A DNA stretch of 52,251 nt. Origin: Candidatus Poribacteria bacterium. GTDB taxonomy: Bacteria > Poribacteria > WGA-4E > WGA-3G. The stretch is from NCBI GenBank assembly GCA_021295715.1, contig JAGWBV010000007.1, positions 11,201 through 63,451 of the forward strand, in the 5' to 3' direction. The position numbers were made by a program, and so were the translations under genes. The notes beneath the pieces were generated by a model. It searched no databases. It was not told where the DNA came from and was given only the letters and a program-made list of their open reading frames with translations. Below are positions 27,713-36,031 of the stretch, piece by piece; the first letter of the stretch is position 1; each line of letters starts with the position of its first letter.

Positions 27713-27741
27713 ATTCTATCAGAATTCACGTACTGTTGCAA
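27713..27741 (-). promoter_or_regulatory. Sigma-70 promoter of the SIS-domain gene
   Basis: Minus strand: TTGCAA (27741-27736), 17 bases, TAGAAT (27718-27713), with TG just before the -10 (TGATAGAAT). Confidence 0.6.
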
Positions 27742-27863
27742 TCTTTTATAGCAAAATATCAGAGGCATTTGATTTCCCATTTTTCTGATTTTTGCCATAC
27801 TTGCCAGCAGATACAGCATGAGATTTATGTCCCGATTTCCTGCTGGTGAATAGACAGTAAAAA

Positions 27864-27905
27864 GGCGAGGTGTTTTGCTTGAGTATTTCTCCAAGCAACC
27901 TCGCC
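27864..27905. repeat. GGCGAGGT hairpin, dispersed family
   Basis: GGCGAGGT (27864-27871) pairs with ACCTCGCC (27898-27905), with an inner GCTT/AAGC pair. The stem sequence is shared with the hairpins in the elements at 252-372 and 37898-37984. Confidence 0.55.
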
Positions 27906-28100
27906 AACGGGTTAAGAATCGTCGGGCACGGCACGAAATCGCGCACCTTGTATAAAATAGACGTTAAAACAACAGTGACGTTAGAAGAGAATCTCACGCA
28001 TTTCAGCTCAGATGAGTGAAAGGAGATGGTGACACCGATACGCGGACTGTCCCTCTGAAACTCTGTTTTCCATGGGCACACGTATCTGGTATTGGTCGTG

Positions 28101-28298
28101 TCACACTGCAGTTATCCGCTCTGAAACCGCATTTTGCGTCGCTACCATAGCACTCCGCAGTGCCTGGAAATAATTCCGCTCAGCTCTCCTTATCCGCTTC
28201 TTATCGCCTTCAATACGCGCCGATACGAGTGTTTCCCAATTTAACGCCAGGATACGGTTGTATTTCTGTAGTACTTTCCAATACGCTTTCGAAGCCAT
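28101..28298 (-). CDS. Small basic helical protein, unknown
   Basis: This is a 65-residue protein starting MASKAYWKVLQKYNRILALN. It is rich in Lys and Arg in the centre (EGDKKRIRRAERNYFQALRS) and appears wholly helical. I recognise no family. It is supported as real by a strong Shine-Dalgarno, TAAGGAGAAACACA, before ATG 28298; the frame is open further upstream but without such a site. The charge pattern could suit an RNA- or DNA-associated protein, but this is only a guess. Confidence 0.6.
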   Translation of the reverse strand: MASKAYWKVLQKYNRILALNWETLVSARIEGDKKRIRRAERNYFQALRSAMVATQNAVSERITAV

Positions 28299-28438
28299 TG
28301 TGTTTCTCCTTACGTTATTGGTGGTTTGTTCATTGAGAAGATGGAATGCATTTTTCTTCCTCCACACTTCTCTCCTATGAAAATAAAAACGTTATACTGT
28401 AGTTTTCGGTTTCAAACCACCATGTTCTCAGCGCAAAA

Positions 28439-29452
28439 TTAACGAATTCGATACCGCTCAACGGCATCCATATCGAGGCTGATGCCTAATCCGGGTGCAT
28501 CTGATAGATGGATTGCACCGTTTGAGAGATCCATACTGCCACCAGAGAGGTCGTCAATGCGGATATGTGGAAGCTCATCAATCGGCATTGTGCAATTTGG
28601 CAGTGTACATGCGATGTGTGCCGCGAACGTTGAAGCGACGCATGAACCGAACGCAAAGATCTGCACCCAGATTGGTAGGTCAGCGGCTTCCGCAACGGCG
28701 GCACTTTTACGGAGTCCTGCGACGTTCCCACCCATGTTAACCGCATCCACTGCACCTGCAAGGATATTCTCTAAGATCCCTGGTGGTGCCCCCAGATGTC
28801 GAGCGACTGGCACCTCCACTTCCTCCCGCATCCGACGATACCAAGACAAATCTTCAAAACGAATTGGGTCCTCGTAGACTTCAATATTATACGGAAGCAA
28901 CTCTTCTGCGAGTCGAAGACCGGTCTCCAAATCTCCGAACTCCGTGTTGGGATCGACACGAATCTGAAAATCAGGTCCACACGCGTCTTTAATGAGACGT
29001 GCGGTTTCGACAATATTCGCTTTCCGCGCCTTGAGTTTATGCACCCGAAAACCCATGTTCGCGGCGCGTTCCGCCTCTGCCGCTGTCGCTTCCGCTGGCA
29101 TTGGTGGCGACCAGTAGGCGAGTTCAACACTATCCCTATATTTCTCACCGATTAGTTTATGCGCAGGCACCCCCAATGCCTGTCCTGCCAAATCATAAAA
29201 AGCACATTGAAAAACGAATGACTCGGAGGCGAGGTCAATCTCCCAAAGATTTTTGCCGACGTATCTTTCGGCAATCTGGTCAGCTTGATCTGTAATATCG
29301 CTGTTTAGGGAATTGCTCTCACCCAATCCTGTCAGTCCTTCATCTGTATGCACCCAAACCAAGGTGGTCGGGTAATCCATTCCCGAATGTTCCTGTATCG
29401 CTGGGATAAATGGGATGGAGATGGTTCGGTATTCAAAGCCTGTGATTTTCAT
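28439..29452 (-). CDS. Enolase-superfamily (mandelate racemase/muconate lactonizing) protein
   Basis: The 337 residues have the N-terminal capping domain (1-125) and a (beta/alpha)7-beta barrel. The KxK motif is Lys139/Lys141 (VHKLKAR); metal ligands Asp167 (IRVDPNTEFG) and Glu194 (VYEDPIRFED) are present. At the third ligand position, where an acidic residue in a GE or DES context is normal, the sequence reads VARHLGAPPG with His219. Relatives abstract a proton next to a carboxylate, for example in sugar-acid dehydration or dipeptide epimerisation. The specific reaction is unknown and the altered site makes even basic activity uncertain. GGAGGGAAACCG precedes the ATG. Confidence 0.85.
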   Translation of the reverse strand: MKITGFEYRTISIPFIPAIQEHSGMDYPTTLVWVHTDEGLTGLGESNSLNSDITDQADQIAERYVGKNLWEIDLASESFVFQCAFYDLAGQALGVPAHKLIGEKYRDSVELAYWSPPMPAEATAAEAERAANMGFRVHKLKARKANIVETARLIKDACGPDFQIRVDPNTEFGDLETGLRLAEELLPYNIEVYEDPIRFEDLSWYRRMREEVEVPVARHLGAPPGILENILAGAVDAVNMGGNVAGLRKSAAVAEAADLPIWVQIFAFGSCVASTFAAHIACTLPNCTMPIDELPHIRIDDLSGGSMDLSNGAIHLSDAPGLGISLDMDAVERYRIR

Positions 29453-29765
29453 CGGTTTCCCTCCAATCTCTGGTTTCTCGTAACTGAAATTTTATGCGAT
29501 TTATCGGATTAGTGTCAAACATATTATCAAACTTCGCTGTCCTTTCCTCAACGTTTTCGTCGTCCTACCAAACCAATAGGTGAGATTTCGTAAGGTTTGG
29601 TTAAATATTTAGGTATTTCCATCATGCCTCCGCACCCACTATAAGTTTCCCCGTATTAACACATTTTCTTCTGGATTTTGGATTGGAAATCTGCTATAAT
29701 TTCCCTATACTCTGTAACGACAAAGGGCGCGACCTGTATGCCCAAATAAAAAGGAACCGTTTGTA
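29453..29765. other. Divergent spacer, enolase-like gene / aldo-keto reductase
   Basis: Holds the leftward promoter 29489-29518 and a rightward extended -10 TGCTATAAT (29692-29700) without a clear -35 box. I see nothing else in it. Confidence 0.45.
29489..29518 (-). promoter_or_regulatory. Promoter of the enolase-superfamily gene
   Basis: Minus strand: perfect TTGACA (29518-29513), 18 bases, TAAAAT (29494-29489), about 40 bases before the start codon. Confidence 0.6.
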
Positions 29766-30716
29766 ATGAAGTACATAAAAATTCCCGGAGTCAGTAAAGA
29801 CATCTCACACCTGATTCTGGGGACCATGATATTTTCGCCTGTAAAATTCGACTATAGCACCGAAATGATCGACGCTTTCTTTGAAGCCGGTGGAAATTCC
29901 CTTGACACAGCCCACGGTTATGGTGGCGGCGATAGTGAAATGCTTATCGGTCTCTGGATGCGGCAACGCGGTAACCGAGACGAAGTCTTCCTCATTGACA
30001 AAGGTGGGCATCCACAAGGCAGAGTACCGCGTCCACGTCTCTCCCCCGAAGAACTCAAAAGCGATCTTGATGAAAGTCTCATCCGACTTCACACCGATTA
30101 TATCGACCTCTACATGCTCCATCGTGACGACCCTGTGATTCCCGTTGAAACCATCATTGATTACCTGAACGACGAGATCGGCGCAGGACGCATCCGCGCG
30201 GCTGCTGCTTCTAATTGGGAACCTCAGCGCATTATTGATGCCAACACCTATGCCGCCGAAAATGGATTGGCAGGCTTCGTCTCTTGCAGCAATAACATTA
30301 GTCTCGCTGTGCCGATGGAACCGATGTGGGGTGGTTGTGTCTGTGTCGACGCTGCGGCTCGCGAATGGCATAAAGAGAGTCAGTTCCCTCTGATGCCTTG
30401 GTCTTCACAAGCACGAGGTTTCTTTAGCGGTGCGTTTACACCGGAGAACCGCGAAAACGGAGATATGGTGCGCGTCTATTACAACGACGGCAATTTTGAA
30501 AGACTCGCACGCGCAAAGAAATTAGGTGACAAATACGGCTATTCGGCGATTCAGGTCTCCCTCGCATACTGCTTGAATATTCCATTTCCGGTTTTTCCAA
30601 TTATTGGACCCGTAGCCTTAAGTGAGATGGATTCCTCACTCGGTGCGATGGCACTTGAACTTTCCGATGCTGAAATGGAATGGCTTAACCTGGAAACGGA
30701 TGGAAATCCTCTATGA
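29766..30716 (+). CDS. Aldo/keto reductase 1
   Basis: The 316-residue TIM-barrel oxidoreductase has the catalytic tetrad in SLDTAHGYGGGDSE (Asp, Tyr), FLIDKGG (Lys) and YMLHRDDP (His), and a nucleotide-phosphate site in SAIQVSLAYCL and IIGPVALSEMDSSL. It probably reduces a sugar-derived or other carbonyl with NADPH in the cytoplasm. TGA 30714-30716 overlaps an ATG at 30713, joining it to the damaged beta-barrel gene. The AKR at 49810 is only distantly similar. Confidence 0.92.
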   Translation: MKYIKIPGVSKDISHLILGTMIFSPVKFDYSTEMIDAFFEAGGNSLDTAHGYGGGDSEMLIGLWMRQRGNRDEVFLIDKGGHPQGRVPRPRLSPEELKSDLDESLIRLHTDYIDLYMLHRDDPVIPVETIIDYLNDEIGAGRIRAAAASNWEPQRIIDANTYAAENGLAGFVSCSNNISLAVPMEPMWGGCVCVDAAAREWHKESQFPLMPWSSQARGFFSGAFTPENRENGDMVRVYYNDGNFERLARAKKLGDKYGYSAIQVSLAYCLNIPFPVFPIIGPVALSEMDSSLGAMALELSDAEMEWLNLETDGNPL

Positions 30717-31759
30717 TCGCAAGATTTGTTTTCCTACTACTCTGCTTCCAATTCATCTTTTCACCTCTCGGTTTTGTCCAAGAAAGCTGAGGCGCGTGAA
30801 GCAATCCTGCAATTCCACGCGGCTGGATTGGTGAAGTCAGTCTGACTTCAGAAGAGATGAAGCGATTTCAGGGTAATGTCAGTATGATGCGATGGTTCGA
30901 TGCACAGGGTGGACACGTAGAAACAGAAGGCGTCTCACCAGATGGAAACGTCATAGGCGTGCCGCTCCACCGACACCACGTTAAACTAAACATATTTCGC
31001 GTTGATATTGGCTTGAAGTATCAGATCGGTTCCCAATGGATGCTTGAAGCGAATGTCCCCTACGAGACCAAAGCCCAAGAGGCAACTGTCGAACAGATTG
31101 ATCCCGTCACACCCGAACAATGGGACGCGATTATACGTAATGGAAACAACCATCACCGAAACGAAACCTATACCGGACTCGCCGATGCCGATGTTCTATT
31201 GACGCATCATGTTCATGGGATCTTTAAGGAGGACGACTTTTTTACAGGACGGGTCGGAACCACAATTCCATTTGGTAAGACTGAAGAAGATCCATGGAAG
31301 TTAGGAGCTGCAGGACTCGAGCATCTCCATATACAGTTCGGCACCGGCACCTTCAACCCGATTGTAGACTTGCATTACAGCCTTCCGCTCTACGAAGGGT
31401 TGGGTGCGAACGCCAGCATCCGCGGGAAATTGCCGTTCTATGAAAACAGCAAAACCTACCGCGCCTCTCGGGAACTTACCTACACAGGTGGTCTGAATTA
31501 TCGTTTCAGTGACTGGCTCTCGCTACAAGCAGGCTACCTCGGCTTTTATCAGTCCTATGCGTATTGGGCAAGAGAACTGGATATCAATACCGGCCTCCTT
31601 TTCAGCATGGCCTCCGTTGGTGCCTCAATTGCAACGCCCTATAACATCCCTGTGTCTGTCGCATTGATGTTGCCCTTGAGTCAAAAGACACTTTATGAAG
31701 ATAGCGATGCTTTTGAATTCGGTCCCTTGGTATCGTTAACAGTTTTATATTCATTTTAA
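30713..31759 (+). pseudogene. Outer-membrane beta-barrel-like protein with two in-frame TGA codons
   Basis: ATG 30713 overlaps the preceding stop as ATGA and encodes MIARFVFLLLCFQFIFSPLG, a good signal peptide. The same frame then meets TGA at 30788-30790 and 30797-30799, and continues open for 319 codons (SNPAIPRGWIGEVSLTSEEM onward) to TAA 31759. An internal ATG at 30857 could start a signal-less form. The body is rich in alternating beta segments (LNIFRVDIGLKYQIGSQWML, GRVGTTIPFGKT, GGLNYRFSDWLSLQAGYLG) and ends VSLTVLYSF with a terminal Phe, as outer-membrane barrels do. It resembles the family of proteins first noted in phenol-degradation pathways. Two point mutations, a miscalled segment, or readthrough could each explain the stops. 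Confidence 0.65.
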
Positions 31760-31824
31760 TTGCTGGAAATGCTCCACACGGTCCGAATCTTGATTGAATG
31801 TCGAAACATCGTAGGTGAAGAACA

Positions 31825-33960
31825 ATGCGAATAAAATTGTTAAAATTTTTAGGTCTCCGATATAGTTTAATTTTAGCAGTAGCAGCTTTTTTGTTTGGTT
31901 GTGACGTGCCGAATAATCCGTATCCGAAATCCGAACACGATCAAGAAATTTACTATAACACATTCAGGGCAGAACCGAAACACTTCGATCCAGCAATTTC
32001 CTACAGTTCGGATGAATACAGATTTATCCAGCAGATTTATGAGCCACCGTTACAATACCACTACCTGAAAAGACCTTACGAACTCATCCCGTTGACCGCA
32101 GAAACAGTGCCGCAACCCCACTACTTCGATGCCGATGGAAAAGAGTTATCGACAAAAGCTCCTGCGGAATCGGTGGCGCGTGCCGTTTATGAAGTCCGCA
32201 TCCGTCCAGGAATTATGTATCAGCAGCATCCGTGTTTTGCGAAAACAGCAGACGGCGAATGGCGTTACCGCAACTTAACGAAATCAGAGGTCAAAGGCTT
32301 TGATGAGGTCAAAGATTTCTTAATGACAGGCACGCGTGAACTCATCGCGGCGGATTATGTCTATCAGATCAAACGGATGGCGGATCCGAGCGTTTCCTGT
32401 CCTATTCTCAGTACCCTAAAGGATTATATCCTCGGTATAGACGCGTATTCAAATGCTATTGCTAAAGGGCAGAAAGATGCTCCTTTTCCCGGTGTCGAAA
32501 TCGTAGATCGGTACACCTATCGGATCATCCTCAAGACGAAGTATCCGCAGTTTGTCTACTGGTTAGCGATGCCTTTCTTTTCGCCAATGCCTAAAGAGGC
32601 TATTGATTTTTACAGTCAACCTGCTGTCAAGGATCGGAACATCACCATTGACAGGTTTCCTGTCGGAACGGGTGCCTATCGGATAGAAACGCTCCTCGCG
32701 CACAAAGAGATAGTTCTCGTGAAAAATGAGAATTTTCGGGTGGTGCGTTACCCATCAAGCGGAGAACCCGGTGATAGGGAAGCCGGACTTTTGGACGATG
32801 CATGGGAAATTGTTCCGTTTATTCCAAGAATCGTCTACAAGTTGGAAAAGGAATACATCCCGCGCTGGAATAAATTTTTACAGGGATACTACGATATTTC
32901 CAGCATTTCTTCGGATACGTTTGACAGTGCCGTCGCGTTTAACGACACAGGCGATCCGAGGGTAAGTGAGGAGATGAAAGCAAAAAATATCATGCTACGC
33001 ACCAGTGTTGAACCAACGACGAGCTACCTTGCTTTTAATATGTTGGACGACACCGTTGGTGGAAACTCAGTGGAAAAACGGAAACTCCGCCAAGCGATTT
33101 CGATCGTTTTAGATTTTGAGGAGTATATTGAAATTTTCTACAATGGACGCGGTGTTAGTTCGCATAGTCCTATTCCACCTGGTATCTTTGGTTACGAAGG
33201 GGGCGAGAGGGGCATGAACTCTTATGTCTATAATTGGGATGACGAGAAACAACGTCCGGTTCGCAAATCCACTGCAGAAGCCAGACAACGTCTTGCGGAA
33301 GCTGGCTATCCAGATGGACAGGACAGTAATGGAAACCCGCTTGTTGTCACTTTTGACAACGCATGGACTTCGGCAGGTGCTACGCCGCGCTTAATGTGGA
33401 TACAGAATAAGTTAGATCGACTCGGCATCACGATGGAGAACCGCACGACCGATTACAATAGATTTCGTGACAAAGTGAAGAACGGGAACTTCCAAATTAT
33501 CTCATGGGGATGGCATGCCGATTACCCTGATGCGGAGAATTTCTTGTTTCTCCTCTATGGACCGAATGCCAGAGCCGGTCACGGTGGTGAAAATACTGCT
33601 AACTACGATAACGCGGAATATAACAAATTCTTTGAGCAGATGAAAAATATGGAAAACTCGTCAGAACGGTTGGCACTAATTCGAGAAATGAACCATCTGC
33701 TTCAACGAGATGCACCGTGGGTCTTCACCTTCCATCCTGTTAGTTTTAGTTTGTCGCATCAATGGGTGAAGAACAGCAAGCCGAACTCTTTGGGGGGTGG
33801 AACGCTAAAATATGTTCGCATTGATGCTGATGAGCGATCGGAAAATCGGCAGGCATGGAATCAACCCATCGTCTGGCCCCTATGGGCATGTATTGCTCTT
33901 CTCATTTTAGGCACTATTCCGGCTGTAATCACAATTTGGAAACGGGAACGGGGTTCTTAA
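31825..33960 (+). CDS. Peptide-type ABC substrate-binding lipoprotein with C-terminal membrane anchor
   Basis: This 711-residue protein belongs to solute-binding family 5 (oligopeptide/dipeptide). A lipobox LFGC puts lipidation at Cys26. YYNTFRAEPKHFDPAISYSS is the family N-terminal motif, and WGWHADYPDAENFLFLLYGP the late one. At the end, IVWPLWACIALLILGTIPAV is a hydrophobic segment followed by TIWKRERGS, a second membrane anchor not usual in this family. At about 650 mature residues it is longer than typical DppA/OppA (about 520). It is followed after 27 bases by one permease gene. Confidence 0.9.
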   Translation: MRIKLLKFLGLRYSLILAVAAFLFGCDVPNNPYPKSEHDQEIYYNTFRAEPKHFDPAISYSSDEYRFIQQIYEPPLQYHYLKRPYELIPLTAETVPQPHYFDADGKELSTKAPAESVARAVYEVRIRPGIMYQQHPCFAKTADGEWRYRNLTKSEVKGFDEVKDFLMTGTRELIAADYVYQIKRMADPSVSCPILSTLKDYILGIDAYSNAIAKGQKDAPFPGVEIVDRYTYRIILKTKYPQFVYWLAMPFFSPMPKEAIDFYSQPAVKDRNITIDRFPVGTGAYRIETLLAHKEIVLVKNENFRVVRYPSSGEPGDREAGLLDDAWEIVPFIPRIVYKLEKEYIPRWNKFLQGYYDISSISSDTFDSAVAFNDTGDPRVSEEMKAKNIMLRTSVEPTTSYLAFNMLDDTVGGNSVEKRKLRQAISIVLDFEEYIEIFYNGRGVSSHSPIPPGIFGYEGGERGMNSYVYNWDDEKQRPVRKSTAEARQRLAEAGYPDGQDSNGNPLVVTFDNAWTSAGATPRLMWIQNKLDRLGITMENRTTDYNRFRDKVKNGNFQIISWGWHADYPDAENFLFLLYGPNARAGHGGENTANYDNAEYNKFFEQMKNMENSSERLALIREMNHLLQRDAPWVFTFHPVSFSLSHQWVKNSKPNSLGGGTLKYVRIDADERSENRQAWNQPIVWPLWACIALLILGTIPAVITIWKRERGS

Positions 33961-33968
33961 TTTATGGA

Positions 33969-33990
33969 CACAAGGCATAATTAAAAAATG
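33969..33990 (+). repeat. Leader motif at the permease start
   Basis: CACAAGGCATAATTAAAAA stands directly before ATG 33988, matching the core of the dispersed leader seen at carA, yacG and others, here without the longer 5' part. Confidence 0.5.
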
Positions 33991-34980
33991 ATCAGTTATA
34001 TTATTCGACGGACCCTTTACGCAATCCCAATCTTGATCGGTGTGAACATCACTGTATTTCTACTTTTCTTTGTCATCAGTTCTCCCGACCTAATGGCACA
34101 ACGAATTCTCGGTGAGAAGAACATTACACAGGAAGATATTGACAATTGGAAGAAACAAAACGGCTACCATCTGCCCCTCTGGTTCAATACCAAGGCATCT
34201 GGAACCGAGTCTTTGACACAAACCATCTTCTTCCAGAAATCGGTTAAACTCTTTTTCTTCGATTTTGGAACATCGGATGCCAACAATATTGACATCACTG
34301 CACAGATTTCTCAACGAATGTGGGCGAGTCTTGCGATTGCACTCCCGACCTTTCTGATTGGTGTTCTGGTAAACATCACCGTTTCAATGATTGTCGCTTA
34401 TTATCGGGCAACCTACGTCGATTTCTGGGGTACAATCGTTGCGGTTATTCTCATGTCTGTCTCAACACTGTTCTATATTATTGGCGGGCAATGGGTGTTC
34501 GGAAAAATATTACGTCTCTTTCCAATCTCTGGATATGATACGGGTGCAGACATGTTAAAGTTCGTTATTCTGCCAGTGGTTATCGGCATTATTGGTGGTG
34601 TCGGCACCGGTATCCGTTTTTACCGAACGATCTTTCTTGAAGAAGTGAATCGGGACTATGTCCGGACAGCACGCGCAAAAGGATTGAGTGAAGCAGTTGT
34701 TCTCTTTAAACACACTCTGAAGAACGCAATGATTCCGATACTGACGAATGTGGTCTTGGTAATTCCGTTGCTTTTTATGGGAAGTTTGGTGATGGAAGCG
34801 TTTTTCGCAATTCCGGGGCTTGGAGGTTTTACGATAGAAGCTATCCACGCACAGGATTTCGCGATTGTGCGAAGTATGGTTTATATGGGTTCTGTGCTAT
34901 ACATTGTTGGTCTCTTACTCACCGACATCAGTTACACGCTGGTTGACCCGCGGATTCGACTTGGATCTTCTGCCGCGTAA
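33988..34980 (+). CDS. ABC transporter permease, DppB/OppB type
   Basis: The 330 residues start MISYIIRRTLYAIPILIGVN, the characteristic first helix of DppB-type permeases. About six membrane segments follow, with the cytoplasmic EAA loop VRTARAKGLSEAVVLFKHTL that docks on the ATPase. It should form a channel with a DppC-type partner and two ATPases, but none is here: the next gene encodes an unrelated small membrane protein. The partners must be encoded elsewhere or have been lost. Confidence 0.93.
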   Translation: MISYIIRRTLYAIPILIGVNITVFLLFFVISSPDLMAQRILGEKNITQEDIDNWKKQNGYHLPLWFNTKASGTESLTQTIFFQKSVKLFFFDFGTSDANNIDITAQISQRMWASLAIALPTFLIGVLVNITVSMIVAYYRATYVDFWGTIVAVILMSVSTLFYIIGGQWVFGKILRLFPISGYDTGADMLKFVILPVVIGIIGGVGTGIRFYRTIFLEEVNRDYVRTARAKGLSEAVVLFKHTLKNAMIPILTNVVLVIPLLFMGSLVMEAFFAIPGLGGFTIEAIHAQDFAIVRSMVYMGSVLYIVGLLLTDISYTLVDPRIRLGSSAA

Positions 34981-35020
34981 ATTACCCAATAAATAGGTTG
35001 ATTCCACAGTTGGAGCAAAC

Positions 35021-35458
35021 ATGGTCTCGCGAAATAGAAACTATCAAATTATGCAAGGGGTAATGAGCCTCATATTGGGGTGTTTCAGTATCGGTTTGTT
35101 GATAACACTCCGGGGTTCAGGGTATTCAACCGCAATACTTTCCATCTTTCTGCTTGTAGGAATCGCTCTCATCTTCTCTGGTGATTATCTCCTAAACCCA
35201 TTCAAACTGCCTGTCACACCTCGAAAGCAGGAATTAGCGAGCGACATTGGTCTCGTCGCTTATGGAGCATTGTATTTCGGCATTGCGCTGTCCAAACTCT
35301 TACAACCCCGGTGGTTCACTGTCAATTTGCCGATCTTCTTACAACCGATTTGGGTGCGGCGCGGCTTAGCAGCTGTTGGAATTGTCTTAATCTCTGTCGG
35401 GGTGTATGGGATTTATAAATTACTCTCGGAGGGACTGCCTGTAGAGTCTTCGGAATAG
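35021..35458 (+). CDS. Small membrane protein, unknown
   Basis: The 145 residues have four hydrophobic segments (about 12-32, 35-53, 68-86, 110-133), with a basic N-terminus and the charged tail LLSEGLPVESSE. No family was recognised. The start follows TTGGAGCAAAC. It may be co-transcribed with the permease 40 bases upstream, and the hairpin at 35480 ends the run. Confidence 0.65.
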   Translation: MVSRNRNYQIMQGVMSLILGCFSIGLLITLRGSGYSTAILSIFLLVGIALIFSGDYLLNPFKLPVTPRKQELASDIGLVAYGALYFGIALSKLLQPRWFTVNLPIFLQPIWVRRGLAAVGIVLISVGVYGIYKLLSEGLPVESSE

Positions 35459-35479
35459 AGTCCATGTGAATTGTGCAAA

Positions 35480-35498
35480 GCGCGGTTAGAAACCGCGC
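35480..35498. terminator. Hairpin between convergent genes
   Basis: GCGCGGTT, loop AGA, AACCGCGC is a perfect 8-bp stem between the convergent genes ending at 35458 and 35514. It lacks a T run, so it may be a bidirectional stop of moderate strength. Confidence 0.5.
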
Positions 35499-35513
35499 GT
35501 GATTGCGACACAT

Positions 35514-35819
35514 TCATTTGGCAATAATCACGGCATAACGGAGGGGTGTCTCACCGACATTGCGTATGCCGTGTAAAACTTGACAATCGACATGGACAGC
35601 TTCGTTGTCGCTGACACGGTGCGTCTGATCCCCAAACAAAACTTCGCCTTCACCAGAAAATACATAGAAAATTTCTTGACCTTCGTGTGTATGTGGTGGA
35701 TGCGCTCGCTTCCCAGGTCCGACTTCGGAGATATGAAGGTGGAGTTGTTCCCGGTCCGATCCGGTTTCAAATATAAATCGATCAATACCTTTGATGTCGT
35801 TTCTAATCTCTTTTTCCAT
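35514..35819 (-). CDS. Small single-domain cupin
   Basis: The 101-residue beta-barrel has the two cupin motifs: PGKRAHPPHTHEGQEIFYVFSG (His, His, Glu metal ligands) and NEAVHVDCQVLHGIRNVGET (second His). Such proteins bind a metal and may act as sugar isomerases, dioxygenases or sensors; the role here is unknown. The start is well supported by AAAAGGAGAACTGTTC. The neighbours are the mannonate-dehydratase-like gene, divergent, and the small membrane protein, convergent. Confidence 0.88.
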   Translation of the reverse strand: MEKEIRNDIKGIDRFIFETGSDREQLHLHISEVGPGKRAHPPHTHEGQEIFYVFSGEGEVLFGDQTHRVSDNEAVHVDCQVLHGIRNVGETPLRYAVIIAK

Positions 35820-35937
35820 GAACAGTTCTCCTTTTCAGCTGAGTTTGTCACACAGAATTGGGTCCAAAAGATTGGTATTAACTTAACACGCCGCTTAGAA
35901 ATTGTCAATTACCAATCTTAGCCTGTCTCATTTTGAA

Positions 35938-35966
35938 TTGACTTCGTTTTTTAGGTATGTTAGAAT
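35938..35966 (+). promoter_or_regulatory. Strong sigma-70 promoter of the mannonate-dehydratase-like gene
   Basis: TTGACT (35938-35943), 17 bases, TAGAAT (35961-35966), with TGT before the -10. It lies 65 bases before ATG 36032. Confidence 0.7.
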
Positions 35967-36031
35967 GTGCAGATACCGTTTTAATCCGACAATTGATACG
36001 GCCCATTCAATTGTCAAAGGAGAACAAAACG

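Larger units (their letters stand above)
27636..28100. other. Non-coding spacer with promoter and hairpin
   Basis: This stretch holds the SIS-gene promoter and the GGCGAGGT hairpin. Open frames on the minus strand here (27577-27894 and 27746-28081) lack a family signature, a Shine-Dalgarno site or biased composition, and I do not call them genes. Confidence 0.5.

Noticed and set aside
27577-28081. Two overlapping minus-strand open frames upstream of the SIS gene
   Set aside because: They overlap the promoter and the GGCGAGGT hairpin, lack ribosome-binding sites and have no recognisable domain.
30788-30799. UGA recoding (selenocysteine or a changed code) in the beta-barrel gene
   Set aside because: No selenocysteine-insertion-type hairpin is evident right after the codons, the positions are not in a redox motif, and many neighbouring genes use TGA as a normal stop.
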